A program made the position numbers and the translations under genes. 64,000 nucleotides of DNA from Clostridia bacterium (GTDB taxonomy: Bacteria > Bacillota > Clostridia > Christensenellales > CAG-138). The stretch's first letter is position 1. Each line of letters starts with the position of its first letter. Shown here piece by piece: positions 33,243 through 40,874 of this stretch. The DNA is taken from positions 1 through 64,000 of the forward strand of contig JAEDIC010000008.1 in assembly GCA_016292635.1 (NCBI GenBank), read 5' to 3'. The notes beneath the pieces were generated by a model. It worked only from the letters and a program-made list of their open reading frames with translations, ran no database searches and was not told the origin of the DNA.

Positions 33243-34289
33243 ATGGAATCCCTTATGCAGAGCGGAAAACGCATGGGCAGGCAGACGTTGATATTCTCCA
33301 ATCCGGGTGCTGTCATAAGCTCCGGGGCAATAGTTGGACCTATGGAGGGCAGAGGGCCCCTCAGAGAGTGTTTTGACAAGGTATTGATGGACGATACATG
33401 GGGAGAGGACAGCTGGGAAAAGGCGGAGCGCAAGATGTTCGAGCAGGCGGTGCGCACCGCCATGGACAAGGTGGAGCTTAAGCAGGGGGACGTGGACTGT
33501 TTGCTGGGCGGCGATCTGCTGAATCAGATAATATCCGCAAACTTTGCCGCCCGTGAGCTTAAGCTGCCTTTTCTGGGGCTTTATGGGGCTTGCTCCACAA
33601 TGGCGGAATCATTGCTGATAGGCGGGATGCTGCTTGATGGAGGCTATGCAAACTGCGTGGCCTGCATCGCAACAAGCCATTTTTCCACGGCGGAGCGGCA
33701 GTATCGCAACCCTCTGGAAATGGGGGGGCAGACCACCCCCACGGCCCAGCGCACGGTTACCGGAGCGGGGTGCAGCATTGCCGCCAACGCGAATTTTTCC
33801 GGCAGCAGGATATACCGCAATGTGTTCATTACCGCCGGAACTATCGGAAAAGTAATAGACCTAGGCATAACCGATGCAAACAATATGGGCGCCGCCATGG
33901 CTCCCGCTGCGGCGGATACATTGGCCGCGCATCTCAGCGACACCGGACGTGGCGTGATGGATTACGATCTGGTGGTTACGGGAGATCTGGGCAGATTCGG
34001 CAGCGAGATGTTCATAGACCTTTGCCGGGATAGCGGGATAGACCTGATCGGCAGGCATATGGACTGCGGCAACGTGATTTTTTCCAGGGACCAAAAGGTG
34101 GATTGCGGCGGCAGCGGCTGCGGCTGCAGCGCCGTGGTGCTTAATGCGCATCTGCTTGAGCGGATAGAAAAGGGCGAGCTTCGCCGCATATTCTTCATGG
34201 CTACAGGGGCGCTGATGAGCCCCACCAGCAGCATGCAGAGCGAAAGCATACCGGGCATAGCCCACGGAGTAGTGCTGGAAAGGAAGTAA
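33243..34289 (+). CDS. spoVAD: stage V sporulation protein AD
   Basis: A 348-residue cytosolic protein with a thiolase-like fold. Typical stretches are LPFLGLYGACSTMAESL (about 105-121), CIATSHFSTAERQYRNPLEMGGQ (about 140-162) and GSGCGCSA near 290. SpoVAD binds dipicolinic acid and works with SpoVAC and SpoVAE in loading and releasing it. AAGGGGGAAAATAAT precedes the ATG. It lies between spoVAC and spoVAE as in other Clostridia. Confidence 0.97.
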   Translation: MESLMQSGKRMGRQTLIFSNPGAVISSGAIVGPMEGRGPLRECFDKVLMDDTWGEDSWEKAERKMFEQAVRTAMDKVELKQGDVDCLLGGDLLNQIISANFAARELKLPFLGLYGACSTMAESLLIGGMLLDGGYANCVACIATSHFSTAERQYRNPLEMGGQTTPTAQRTVTGAGCSIAANANFSGSRIYRNVFITAGTIGKVIDLGITDANNMGAAMAPAAADTLAAHLSDTGRGVMDYDLVVTGDLGRFGSEMFIDLCRDSGIDLIGRHMDCGNVIFSRDQKVDCGGSGCGCSAVVLNAHLLERIEKGELRRIFFMATGALMSPTSSMQSESIPGIAHGVVLERK

Positions 34290-34291
34290 GT

Positions 34292-34648
34292 ATGGATTAT
34301 TTTTGGGCATTCGTTGTGGGCGGAGGTATATGCGTTATAGGTCAGCTGCTGATGAGCCTGACACGGCTTACCCCGGCCCGCATACTGGTAACGTTTGTTA
34401 CAGCGGGGGTGGTGCTGTCCGCGCTTAACCTGTATGAGCCGCTGGTGGAGCTTGCGGGGGCGGGGGCTACCGTTCCCCTTACCGGATTTGGCTATTCCCT
34501 TGGCAAGGGGGCAATAGAGGCGGTAATGGAAAAGGGCGTGATAGGAGCCTTTACCGGCGGCATAACCGCCACGGCGGGTGGCGTAGCGGCGGCGATAGTA
34601 TTTGGCTATATTTTTGCGCTTATTTTTAACCCAAAGACCAAGATGTAG
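34292..34648 (+). CDS. spoVAE: stage V sporulation protein AE
   Basis: A 118-residue membrane protein with about four helices (start FVVGGGICVIGQLLM, then VPLTGFGYSLGKGAIEAV). It matches SpoVAEb, the small membrane part of the dipicolinic acid channel, and is related in sequence to SpoVAC. It begins 3 bp after the spoVAD stop with AGGAAG at a good distance. The gene ends the operon; a TAGGCAG/CTGCCTA hairpin overlaps its stop. Confidence 0.95.
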   Translation: MDYFWAFVVGGGICVIGQLLMSLTRLTPARILVTFVTAGVVLSALNLYEPLVELAGAGATVPLTGFGYSLGKGAIEAVMEKGVIGAFTGGITATAGGVAAAIVFGYIFALIFNPKTKM

Positions 34649-34670
34649 GCAGATGTGAGAAAGCTGCCTA
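34646..34670 (+). terminator. hairpin at the end of the spoVA operon
   Basis: TAGGCAG and CTGCCTA pair across 11 nt, including the spoVAE stop. There is no T-tract, so termination is uncertain. Confidence 0.4.
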
Positions 34671-34673
34671 TGG

Positions 34674-34847
34674 GAAAAACCCCCTGGGGGTTCGGGGGCG
34701 GAGGCTTCAATTGGATTTGGCGACCAGTGGGGCAAATCCGCAAAAGCCTTGCGCGGCAAGGGTTTCTTTACATGGCTCCCTGGCCGTGCCGCAAGCGCAA
34801 GGGAGCCATGTAACCCTTGAAAAAGTGGCCTAATGCCACTTTTTCAA
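34674..34847 (-). repeat. multi-hairpin intergenic repeat, copy 2 (inverted)
   Basis: Reverse-complement copy of 29787-29970. It ends at a 31-bp palindromic arm pair (34817-34847) matching the first hairpin of copy 1. There the second base pair is T-A instead of C-G, a compensatory change that keeps the stem. The distal terminator-like stem is also kept although its bases differ (AACCCCC/GGGGGTT). The GGGGGC-GCCCCC hairpin of copy 1 is missing. It directly follows the vanW terminator in the reading direction, just as copy 1 follows the ygiQ terminator. Confidence 0.8.
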
Positions 34848-34886
34848 CATATAAAAAGTCCGGCTCAAGCCGGACTTTTTATATGT
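34847..34886. terminator. terminator of the vanW-family gene
   Basis: A 19-bp perfect stem (ACATATAAAAAGTCCGGCT and its complement) with a 2-nt loop; T-rich on both sides. Confidence 0.85.
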
Positions 34887-34895
34887 TGTAAGGTT

Positions 34896-36560
34896 CTATT
34901 GTGTGGTTGTTCCGGTGGTGGGATCCACCGTGGGCGTTGCAAGGGAGAGGTTGCCGTCATCATCGGCTACCAGCTGATACTGGGAATTCAGAGGCTCTCC
35001 CGCATAGCCGGGCCATACATAGTAGCGGGTGGGATGCATCTTGTAGGTGGTAAGGCCTATGGACTTGGTCTCAACTTCTTTGCCGGCCAGCTTATAGGTC
35101 TTGAAGGATTCGTAAACATAGCCGGTAACGGCGTCGTTCTTTATCATCCAGTAGGGGGAATACAGCGAGCTCTTTACTTCGTATTCAGGCGCACCGGGCA
35201 CGAGAGTTTCAATCAGCTTTGAGCTGAGCTCTATCTCGTCGAATGTATCCGGGAAAGCTTCGCCGTATATATCGCAATGGACATAATAGTTTTTGGTGTC
35301 TATCCAGGTGAAAACATAGAGGGGGGATTCGGTATTGTTTTTCCACTGGAAGTCTATATCGCCGGTAACGGTGTTTATGGTGGCGTCAAGGCCGTCGGGA
35401 TAGCCGCTGGGGGTGGAGTGGGGGCGGCGATAAACAACCTCATAGTCGCCATACAGCACCGCCATGTATGTGGTGGTGGCTATCTGGCATACGCCGCCGC
35501 CGGGCTGGTCTTCATGGGCTGCGCCGCCGGATATTACTGCTGAAGCAGGCTTCCAGTTGAGCGCCAGCGTACGGTCGCCCAGTATGCCGTTGGCGGAGAA
35601 TACTTCGCCGGGCTGAAGGGTGGTGCCGTATACCATGCCGCAGGCCTTTTCAAGATTGAAGCAGCGGTTTTCGTTGCGGCGCTTGCTGCGGTAGCTTGTG
35701 GAGGCGGAGCCGCGAAGCACGAGGGATTCCTTCAGCGTCTCAATGGTGATATCGGACTGTATGGGCGCCATCTGTACTTCGATATCGCCAAAATCCAGCG
35801 CTTCGCAGCGCTGTTGAACGGTTTCCATAAGGCCGGGGATATCCACGCCGTAGCCATCCACAGCCTCAACGAAATCAAAGAATACATCCCGCACATCGGT
35901 TATCGCGATTGCCTCCTCGCCCAGCTTGGCTTCCTTGGCGGCCTCGCCTACAAGGCCAAGGTTGCGGGTGTCGGGAACCTTGGTGTTTTCTTTTATTTTT
36001 GGAATGCGCACCGTAAAGGTGGCGGGGGTGGGCTCTATGGTAACGGCGTCCGCGAAGGTATGTATGAAGGCTTCAATGCCGGTGGGTTCAACAGAGTATT
36101 CTATGGTAAATTCCCGGCCGTTCTCTTTAATATCCCGAAGCTGCTCCCGAATGTCGGTATATTCGCCATCCCGAACCAGGCCCATGGCTTCCTCCAGAAC
36201 CTGCTCGGTGGTATAGGTGATAGTAAAGTAGGAGGAATCGGCGGCGTAGCTTTGACCGTTGCAGGTGAAATTAAGATGGACGCCGGCGGCTATGTCCTTT
36301 TCGACAGAGTCCTTAAGGGCGGTCCGAGCCGCATCCATGGTCATGCCAGAAATATCCACGCCGTTTACGGAAATGCCTTCATGGAAGGTGGTGCCGTTTA
36401 TTATGGATTCACGCTGCTGCTCTCTGTATATGACAAAGTAATACAGAGTTCCTAACACTGCCACCAGAGCAGCGAGCACTATGAGCAAGGTTTTCAGAGC
36501 CTTGCCTGAGGATTGCTTTTTCTTTTTTCTCGAGGTTTTTTCTTTGGTGTTAGCTTCCAT
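34896..36560 (-). CDS. VanW family protein with peptidoglycan-binding-like domains
   Basis: A 554-residue secreted, membrane-anchored protein. A Lys-rich start and a helix (about 22-44) are followed by PG-binding_4-type domains (GVDISGMTMDAARTALK near 65-81 begins one) and a VanW domain (about 305-430; TTLQPGEVFSANGILGDRT, GGGVCQIATTTYMAVLY, RRPHSTPSGYPDGLDATI). A Thr/Pro tail ends it. The domain occurs in vancomycin-resistance loci but is widespread in Clostridia without resistance genes; none are here, so a cell-wall role is likelier. The frame opens upstream, but the ATG at 36560 follows GCGGAAAG and starts a normal anchor. Confidence 0.88.
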   Translation of the reverse strand: MEANTKEKTSRKKKKQSSGKALKTLLIVLAALVAVLGTLYYFVIYREQQRESIINGTTFHEGISVNGVDISGMTMDAARTALKDSVEKDIAAGVHLNFTCNGQSYAADSSYFTITYTTEQVLEEAMGLVRDGEYTDIREQLRDIKENGREFTIEYSVEPTGIEAFIHTFADAVTIEPTPATFTVRIPKIKENTKVPDTRNLGLVGEAAKEAKLGEEAIAITDVRDVFFDFVEAVDGYGVDIPGLMETVQQRCEALDFGDIEVQMAPIQSDITIETLKESLVLRGSASTSYRSKRRNENRCFNLEKACGMVYGTTLQPGEVFSANGILGDRTLALNWKPASAVISGGAAHEDQPGGGVCQIATTTYMAVLYGDYEVVYRRPHSTPSGYPDGLDATINTVTGDIDFQWKNNTESPLYVFTWIDTKNYYVHCDIYGEAFPDTFDEIELSSKLIETLVPGAPEYEVKSSLYSPYWMIKNDAVTGYVYESFKTYKLAGKEVETKSIGLTTYKMHPTRYYVWPGYAGEPLNSQYQLVADDDGNLSLATPTVDPTTGTTTQ

Positions 36561-36728
36561 TATCTTTCCGCTTTCTCTTTGTTTTTTGATGAAAAATGCG
36601 GCGGCACGGGTACCCTTGGGCACATCGCCTATGCCCATATATTATATGTGATTTAAGGGATAAGGTAAAGCGTTTGTTGCCCTTTTGGATGCTGTGAATT
36701 TGTTAATTTTCTTAGTTTGAGGTATATG

Positions 36729-36757
36729 TTGCATAATGGTATTCCAAATGTTAAAAT
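36729..36757 (+). promoter_or_regulatory. probable promoter for the ECF transporter-coaX unit
   Basis: TTGCAT (36729-36734), 17-bp spacer, TAAAAT (36752-36757), about 45 bp before the start codon. Confidence 0.5.
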
Positions 36758-36802
36758 ACTAAGTTGTGGTATGAATGGCAAAAAAGGGAGGAAAATACTG
36801 AA

Positions 36803-37441
36803 ATGAGAGAGAATAGCGTAAAAGCATTGGTCTTATATGGAATGTTTATCGCTGTGATATTCTTGCTTGGCCTTACTCCGCTGGGCTATATTTATTTGCC
36901 CATGGCAGCCATAACCACAGTGCATATCCCCGTAATAGTGGGCGGATACAGCCTGGGCAAAAAGGGCGGCGCCGTGCTGGGCTTTTTCTTTGGCCTTACC
37001 AGCTTTATTCGCTGCTTTACCACCCCTGATGCCACCGCCGCAGTCGTACTTGGCACTGCTACCGGATTTGGCGTATATAACCTGCTGCTCGTCGTGGCGG
37101 TGCTGTTTTTGCCCCGTGTGCTCACCGGCTTGTTTTCTGCCATCGTATATCAGCTTATAGGGGGCACCGGCAAGCGGCAGATAGCCGCAATGGGCGTAAG
37201 CGCTTTTGTGGGCAGCATGACCAATACAGTGTTTTATCTCGGCGGGTTGTATCTGCTCGCATTTGAGCAGACTGCTGATATAATGGGCGTTGCGGGCAGC
37301 GCTCTGCTTACCGCGCTCCTCGGCATAGTTGCAGGCAACGGCATAATCGAGGCGATAGCCGCCGTGATAATCTGCACCGCTGTGGGCAAGGCCATAAGCG
37401 CCTATACCGGAAGGAACAAAAACGAAGTAACGGAGAAATAA
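36803..37441 (+). CDS. ECF transporter S component, probably for pantothenate
   Basis: A 212-residue membrane protein with about six helices, of the size and look of ECF substrate-binding (S) components: LPMAAITTVHIPVIVGGYSLGKKGGAVLGFFFGLTSF near residues 31-67 is a typical S-component stretch. It is followed 4 bp later by coaX, type III pantothenate kinase, so pantothenate (PanT-like) is the likely ligand by context. The shared energising module (EcfA, EcfA', EcfT) must lie elsewhere. GGGAGG lies about 11 bases before the ATG; the frame extends 13 codons upstream without support. Confidence 0.82.
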   Translation: MRENSVKALVLYGMFIAVIFLLGLTPLGYIYLPMAAITTVHIPVIVGGYSLGKKGGAVLGFFFGLTSFIRCFTTPDATAAVVLGTATGFGVYNLLLVVAVLFLPRVLTGLFSAIVYQLIGGTGKRQIAAMGVSAFVGSMTNTVFYLGGLYLLAFEQTADIMGVAGSALLTALLGIVAGNGIIEAIAAVIICTAVGKAISAYTGRNKNEVTEK

Positions 37442-37445
37442 TCCC

Positions 37446-38213
37446 ATGCTGATGGTAATGGACATAGGCAATACCAATATTAAGACCGGCCTTTTCGTGG
37501 ACGGCAAGCTTAAAAACTCATGGAGGCTGCAAACCAACCATCTGCGTACATCCGATGAGTACGGCACCATGATGGAGAACTTCTTTCGCCATCTGAATAT
37601 ACCCACCTCCGCTGTGGACGGCATAATAATGTCCTCGGTAATACCCTCCATAAACTATACTATGGAGCACATGTGCGAGCTGTACTTTCATAACCACAGG
37701 GTAATGGTGGTAAACAGCGACATGAAGCTGGGGCTGAATATAAAGTACGACCTGCCCTCTCAGCTTGGGTCAGACCGTATATGCAACGCCGTGGAGGCGT
37801 ATCATCGTTATGGAGGCCCTTGTGTCGTTGTGGATTTCGGCACGGCAACAAACTTTGCCGTTATATCCGCCGAAGGGGACTTTCTGGGCGGCCTTATCTG
37901 TCCCGGAATAATGGTATCCGCGGACGCCCTTGTGGAGCGTGCGGCAATGCTGCATAAGGTGGAGTATGTAAAGCCCGAAAAGGTTATCGGCACCAATACA
38001 AAAGAAGGAATACAGTCCGGCGTTATCCGGGGATATGTGGGCCAGGTGGATTATATCCTCCAGCAGATAGAAAAGGAGCTGGGGGCAAAGCCCACCGTGG
38101 TGGCCACGGGCGGCATGTCCGGCATGATAGCCAGCGAGACAAAGCGGATAGACATAGTGAACCACACCCTTACTCTGGAGGGCCTTGCCCGCATATACGA
38201 AATGAACAGGTGA
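37446..38213 (+). CDS. coaX: type III pantothenate kinase
   Basis: A 255-residue cytosolic enzyme that phosphorylates pantothenate, the first step of coenzyme A synthesis. It has the ASKHA fold: DIGNTNIKTGLF (about 5-16) binds ATP phosphate, QLGSDRICNAVEAY near 102 and VVDFGTATNFAVI (about 124-136) carry the metal-binding and catalytic Asp, and GGLICPGI follows. Type III kinases need a monovalent cation. It is coupled to the upstream transporter gene. Length is typical. Confidence 0.96.
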   Translation: MLMVMDIGNTNIKTGLFVDGKLKNSWRLQTNHLRTSDEYGTMMENFFRHLNIPTSAVDGIIMSSVIPSINYTMEHMCELYFHNHRVMVVNSDMKLGLNIKYDLPSQLGSDRICNAVEAYHRYGGPCVVVDFGTATNFAVISAEGDFLGGLICPGIMVSADALVERAAMLHKVEYVKPEKVIGTNTKEGIQSGVIRGYVGQVDYILQQIEKELGAKPTVVATGGMSGMIASETKRIDIVNHTLTLEGLARIYEMNR

Positions 38214-38214
38214 T

Positions 38215-38385
38215 TCAGCCACTTATATAATCAACAATATAACTGATGCTCAGCAGTAACTGCATAGCGAACAGCACATAGCACACATTGCGCCGGCGGA
38301 CATCCTTCCGGCGCTTAAATATTTCCGCTCCAATAAGGGGCACAAGGGGTATTGCCCCGGCGTAAAGCAGCAGCAGTATGGTCAC
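38215..38385 (-). CDS. small two-helix membrane protein (56 aa)
   Basis: A GTG start with a strong GGAGG 8 bases upstream opens a 56-residue frame: VTILLLLYAGAIPLVPLIG forms one helix, a basic loop follows (KRRKDVRRR), and CYVLFAMQLLLSISYIVDYI a second. It ends 1 bp from the convergent coaX stop. I do not recognise the family. The hairpin membrane topology and ribosome binding site make it a likely real gene. Confidence 0.65.
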   Translation of the reverse strand: MTILLLLYAGAIPLVPLIGAEIFKRRKDVRRRNVCYVLFAMQLLLSISYIVDYISG

Positions 38386-38502
38386 GGTATGTTCCTCCAG
38401 CCAAATGATAAATATACATGAAAGATAACATGGAGGCCATTTAAAGACGATAGTGGGAAAGTGGAAAAGGGGGAATAATATAGTGCAGAAGGTGGAGGTG
38501 CT

Positions 38503-38512
38503 GTGCTATAAT
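38503..38512 (+). promoter_or_regulatory. extended -10 promoter for the Dabb-uvrBA unit
   Basis: GTGC-TATAAT with TATAAT at 38507-38512 and TG one base before it. No good -35 is seen. It lies 60 bp before the first gene. Confidence 0.5.
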
Positions 38513-38572
38513 AAATGATACATATGGCGCAGCTGAATTATGGATCAATCTATCATTTAAGGAGATAAATCA

Positions 38573-38854
38573 ATGGTAACCCACATCGTATGTCATAAGT
38601 ATACCGACAGGGAAGAAGCAAAGAAGATAGCTCCCATGCTCAAGGCATTGGTGGGCAAGGTGCCCGGCCTTCTCAGCATGGAAGCGGGAGCGGATTTTGT
38701 CGGCAGCGCAAGGAGCTTTGACCTGGCGCTCATAGCCAAGTTTGAGACTCGTGAGGATCTGGCGGTGTATGCGGACCATCCGGAGCATGTAAAGGTAAAG
38801 GAATACATCCACACCGTGCTTGAAAAGGGCATATCCGTGGATTTTGAGGACTGA
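38573..38854 (+). CDS. Dabb (stress-responsive alpha/beta barrel) protein
   Basis: A 93-residue single ferredoxin-like domain. MVTHIVCHKYTDREEAKKIAPML and FDLALIAKFETREDLAVYADHPEHVKVKEYI match the Dabb family, in which the HP.H motif near the end is characteristic. Dabb proteins form dimeric barrels; functions vary and are mostly unknown in bacteria. AAGGAG precedes the ATG. uvrB starts 12 bp after its stop, so it is probably co-transcribed with the repair genes. Confidence 0.88.
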   Translation: MVTHIVCHKYTDREEAKKIAPMLKALVGKVPGLLSMEAGADFVGSARSFDLALIAKFETREDLAVYADHPEHVKVKEYIHTVLEKGISVDFED

Positions 38855-38866
38855 TAAAGCAATAAT

Positions 38867-40873
38867 ATGGGCGAGTTCAAAGTAGTATCCCCATTCCAGC
38901 CTCAGGGCGATCAGCCTGAGGCTATTGCCGCGCTGAGCGAAGGCGTAAAGGCGGGGGAAAAAGTGCAGGTGCTGCTGGGGGTTACCGGCAGCGGAAAGAC
39001 CTTCACCATGGCAAAGGTGATAGAACAGGTGCAGAAACCCACCCTCGTGATTGCCCACAACAAAACTTTGGCGGCCCAGCTCTGCGGCGAACTCAGGGAA
39101 TTTTTTCCGAACAGCGCTGTGGAGTATTTCGTAAGCTATTACGATTACTATCAGCCCGAGGCCTATATCGCCGCGTCGGATACATATATAGAGAAAGTCG
39201 CTACGGTAAATGACGAGATAGACAAGCTGCGCCACAGCGCTACCTGTGCGCTGAATGAGCGCAACGATGTTATAATAGTTGCCTCGGTAAGCTGCATATA
39301 TGCCCTTGGCGATCCTGCGGAATACCTTAAGCTGTCCATTTCACTGAGAAAGGGGATGACCATAGACCGGGATGAGGTCATGCGGCGCTTAGTGGATATA
39401 CAGTATCAGCGCAATGAGTATGATTTCGTGCGCGGCACTTTCCGGGCAAGGGGCGACGTGCTGGAGATATTCCCCTCAAACTGGTCCGACAAGGCCCTGA
39501 GGGTGGAGTTTTTCGGGGATGAGATAGATCGCATAAGCGAGGTAAACTGCCTTACCGGAGAAATACTGCTGGACAGGGCACACGTTGCCGTATTCCCCGC
39601 ATCCCACTATGCCACCGGGCGGGATAAGCTTATACAGGCCCTTCAGGAGATAGAAAAGGACCTTTATAAGCGGGTGGATGAGCTTAAGGCGCAGGGGAAA
39701 CTGCTGGAGGCCCAGCGTCTTGAGCAGCGCACCCAGTACGATATGGAGATGATGCGGGAGATAGGCTACTGCCAGGGCATAGAGAACTATTCCAGGTATT
39801 TTGACGGGCGAAAGCCGGGACAGCCCCCCTATACCCTCATTGACTATTTCCCCAAAGATTTCCTCATGATAATAGACGAGTCCCACGTTACGCTTCCCCA
39901 GGTGCGGGGTATGTACAGCGGGGATCTGTCCAGAAAGAAGGAACTGGTGGAATACGGCTTCCGCATACCCAGCGCATATGATAACCGGCCTTTGAAGTTT
40001 GATGAATTCAAAGAGCGGATACATCAGCTCATCTGTGTATCCGCCACGCCAGGCGACTACGAACTGGGCCTTGCGGAGCGTGTTGCGGAGCAGGTGATAC
40101 GCCCCACCGGCCTTGTGGATCCCGAAATAGACATCCGTCCCGTGGACGGGCAGGTGGACGACCTGCTGGGCGAAATACGAAAGACTGTCGAAAAGGGCTG
40201 TCGTGTGCTGGTGACCACCCTTACAAAGCGCATGGCGGAGATGCTTACGGAGTATCTGGACGGCATGGGCGTAAGGGTGCGGTATATGCATTCCGAAATA
40301 GAGACCATCGAGCGCATGGAGATAATAAGGGATCTGCGCCTTGGAGAGTTTGACGTGCTGGTGGGCATAAACCTTTTGCGGGAGGGTCTCGACCTGCCTG
40401 AAGTTGGCCTTGTTGCAATACTGGATGCGGACAAGGAGGGATTCCTGCGTTCCGCAACTTCACTTATACAGACCATCGGCCGCGCCGCAAGAAATGCGGA
40501 AGGCCGCGTAATAATGTATGCGGATGAGATTACTCCTTCCATGAAGTCTGCCATGGATGAGACTGCAAGAAGGCGCGAAAAACAGAAAGCATACAATATC
40601 GCCCACAACATAACTCCAAAGAGCATAACCAAGGCGGTGCATGACATAATCGAAATAAGCGGGCGGCCCAGGGAAATGGCGGAGGAAAATCTGGAGGCCC
40701 AGATAGACCTCCTCAGAGAACAGATGAGAGCGGCTGCGGCGGAACTGGATTTCGAGACCGCCGCAAAGCTGAGGGACAGGCTGTTTGACCTTACCGGGGA
40801 GAACAAGCCCCAGAAGGCTGCGCCGGGAACCCCCGGCAGCAGGCGAAACGCAAGAGGAAGAACGAGAAAATAG
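38867..40873 (+). CDS. uvrB: excinuclease ABC subunit B
   Basis: A 668-residue helicase-like damage-verification subunit of nucleotide excision repair. The Walker A motif is GVTGSGKT (about 38-45), the beta-hairpin YYDYYQPEAYI lies near 92-102, DESHVTLPQ is the DEAD-like motif (about 338), and RAARN near 543 is motif VI. A C-terminal UVR domain (IDLLREQMRAAAAELDFETAAKLRDRL, about 610-636) binds UvrC. The Shine-Dalgarno is weak, suggesting coupling to the Dabb gene. uvrA follows 1 bp after the stop. Confidence 0.98.
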   Translation: MGEFKVVSPFQPQGDQPEAIAALSEGVKAGEKVQVLLGVTGSGKTFTMAKVIEQVQKPTLVIAHNKTLAAQLCGELREFFPNSAVEYFVSYYDYYQPEAYIAASDTYIEKVATVNDEIDKLRHSATCALNERNDVIIVASVSCIYALGDPAEYLKLSISLRKGMTIDRDEVMRRLVDIQYQRNEYDFVRGTFRARGDVLEIFPSNWSDKALRVEFFGDEIDRISEVNCLTGEILLDRAHVAVFPASHYATGRDKLIQALQEIEKDLYKRVDELKAQGKLLEAQRLEQRTQYDMEMMREIGYCQGIENYSRYFDGRKPGQPPYTLIDYFPKDFLMIIDESHVTLPQVRGMYSGDLSRKKELVEYGFRIPSAYDNRPLKFDEFKERIHQLICVSATPGDYELGLAERVAEQVIRPTGLVDPEIDIRPVDGQVDDLLGEIRKTVEKGCRVLVTTLTKRMAEMLTEYLDGMGVRVRYMHSEIETIERMEIIRDLRLGEFDVLVGINLLREGLDLPEVGLVAILDADKEGFLRSATSLIQTIGRAARNAEGRVIMYADEITPSMKSAMDETARRREKQKAYNIAHNITPKSITKAVHDIIEISGRPREMAEENLEAQIDLLREQMRAAAAELDFETAAKLRDRLFDLTGENKPQKAAPGTPGSRRNARGRTRK

Positions 40874-40874
40874 C

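Noticed and set aside
34896..36560. Vancomycin-resistance gene
   Set aside because: VanW-domain proteins are common in Clostridia, and no vanH/vanA/vanX or vanRS genes are nearby.
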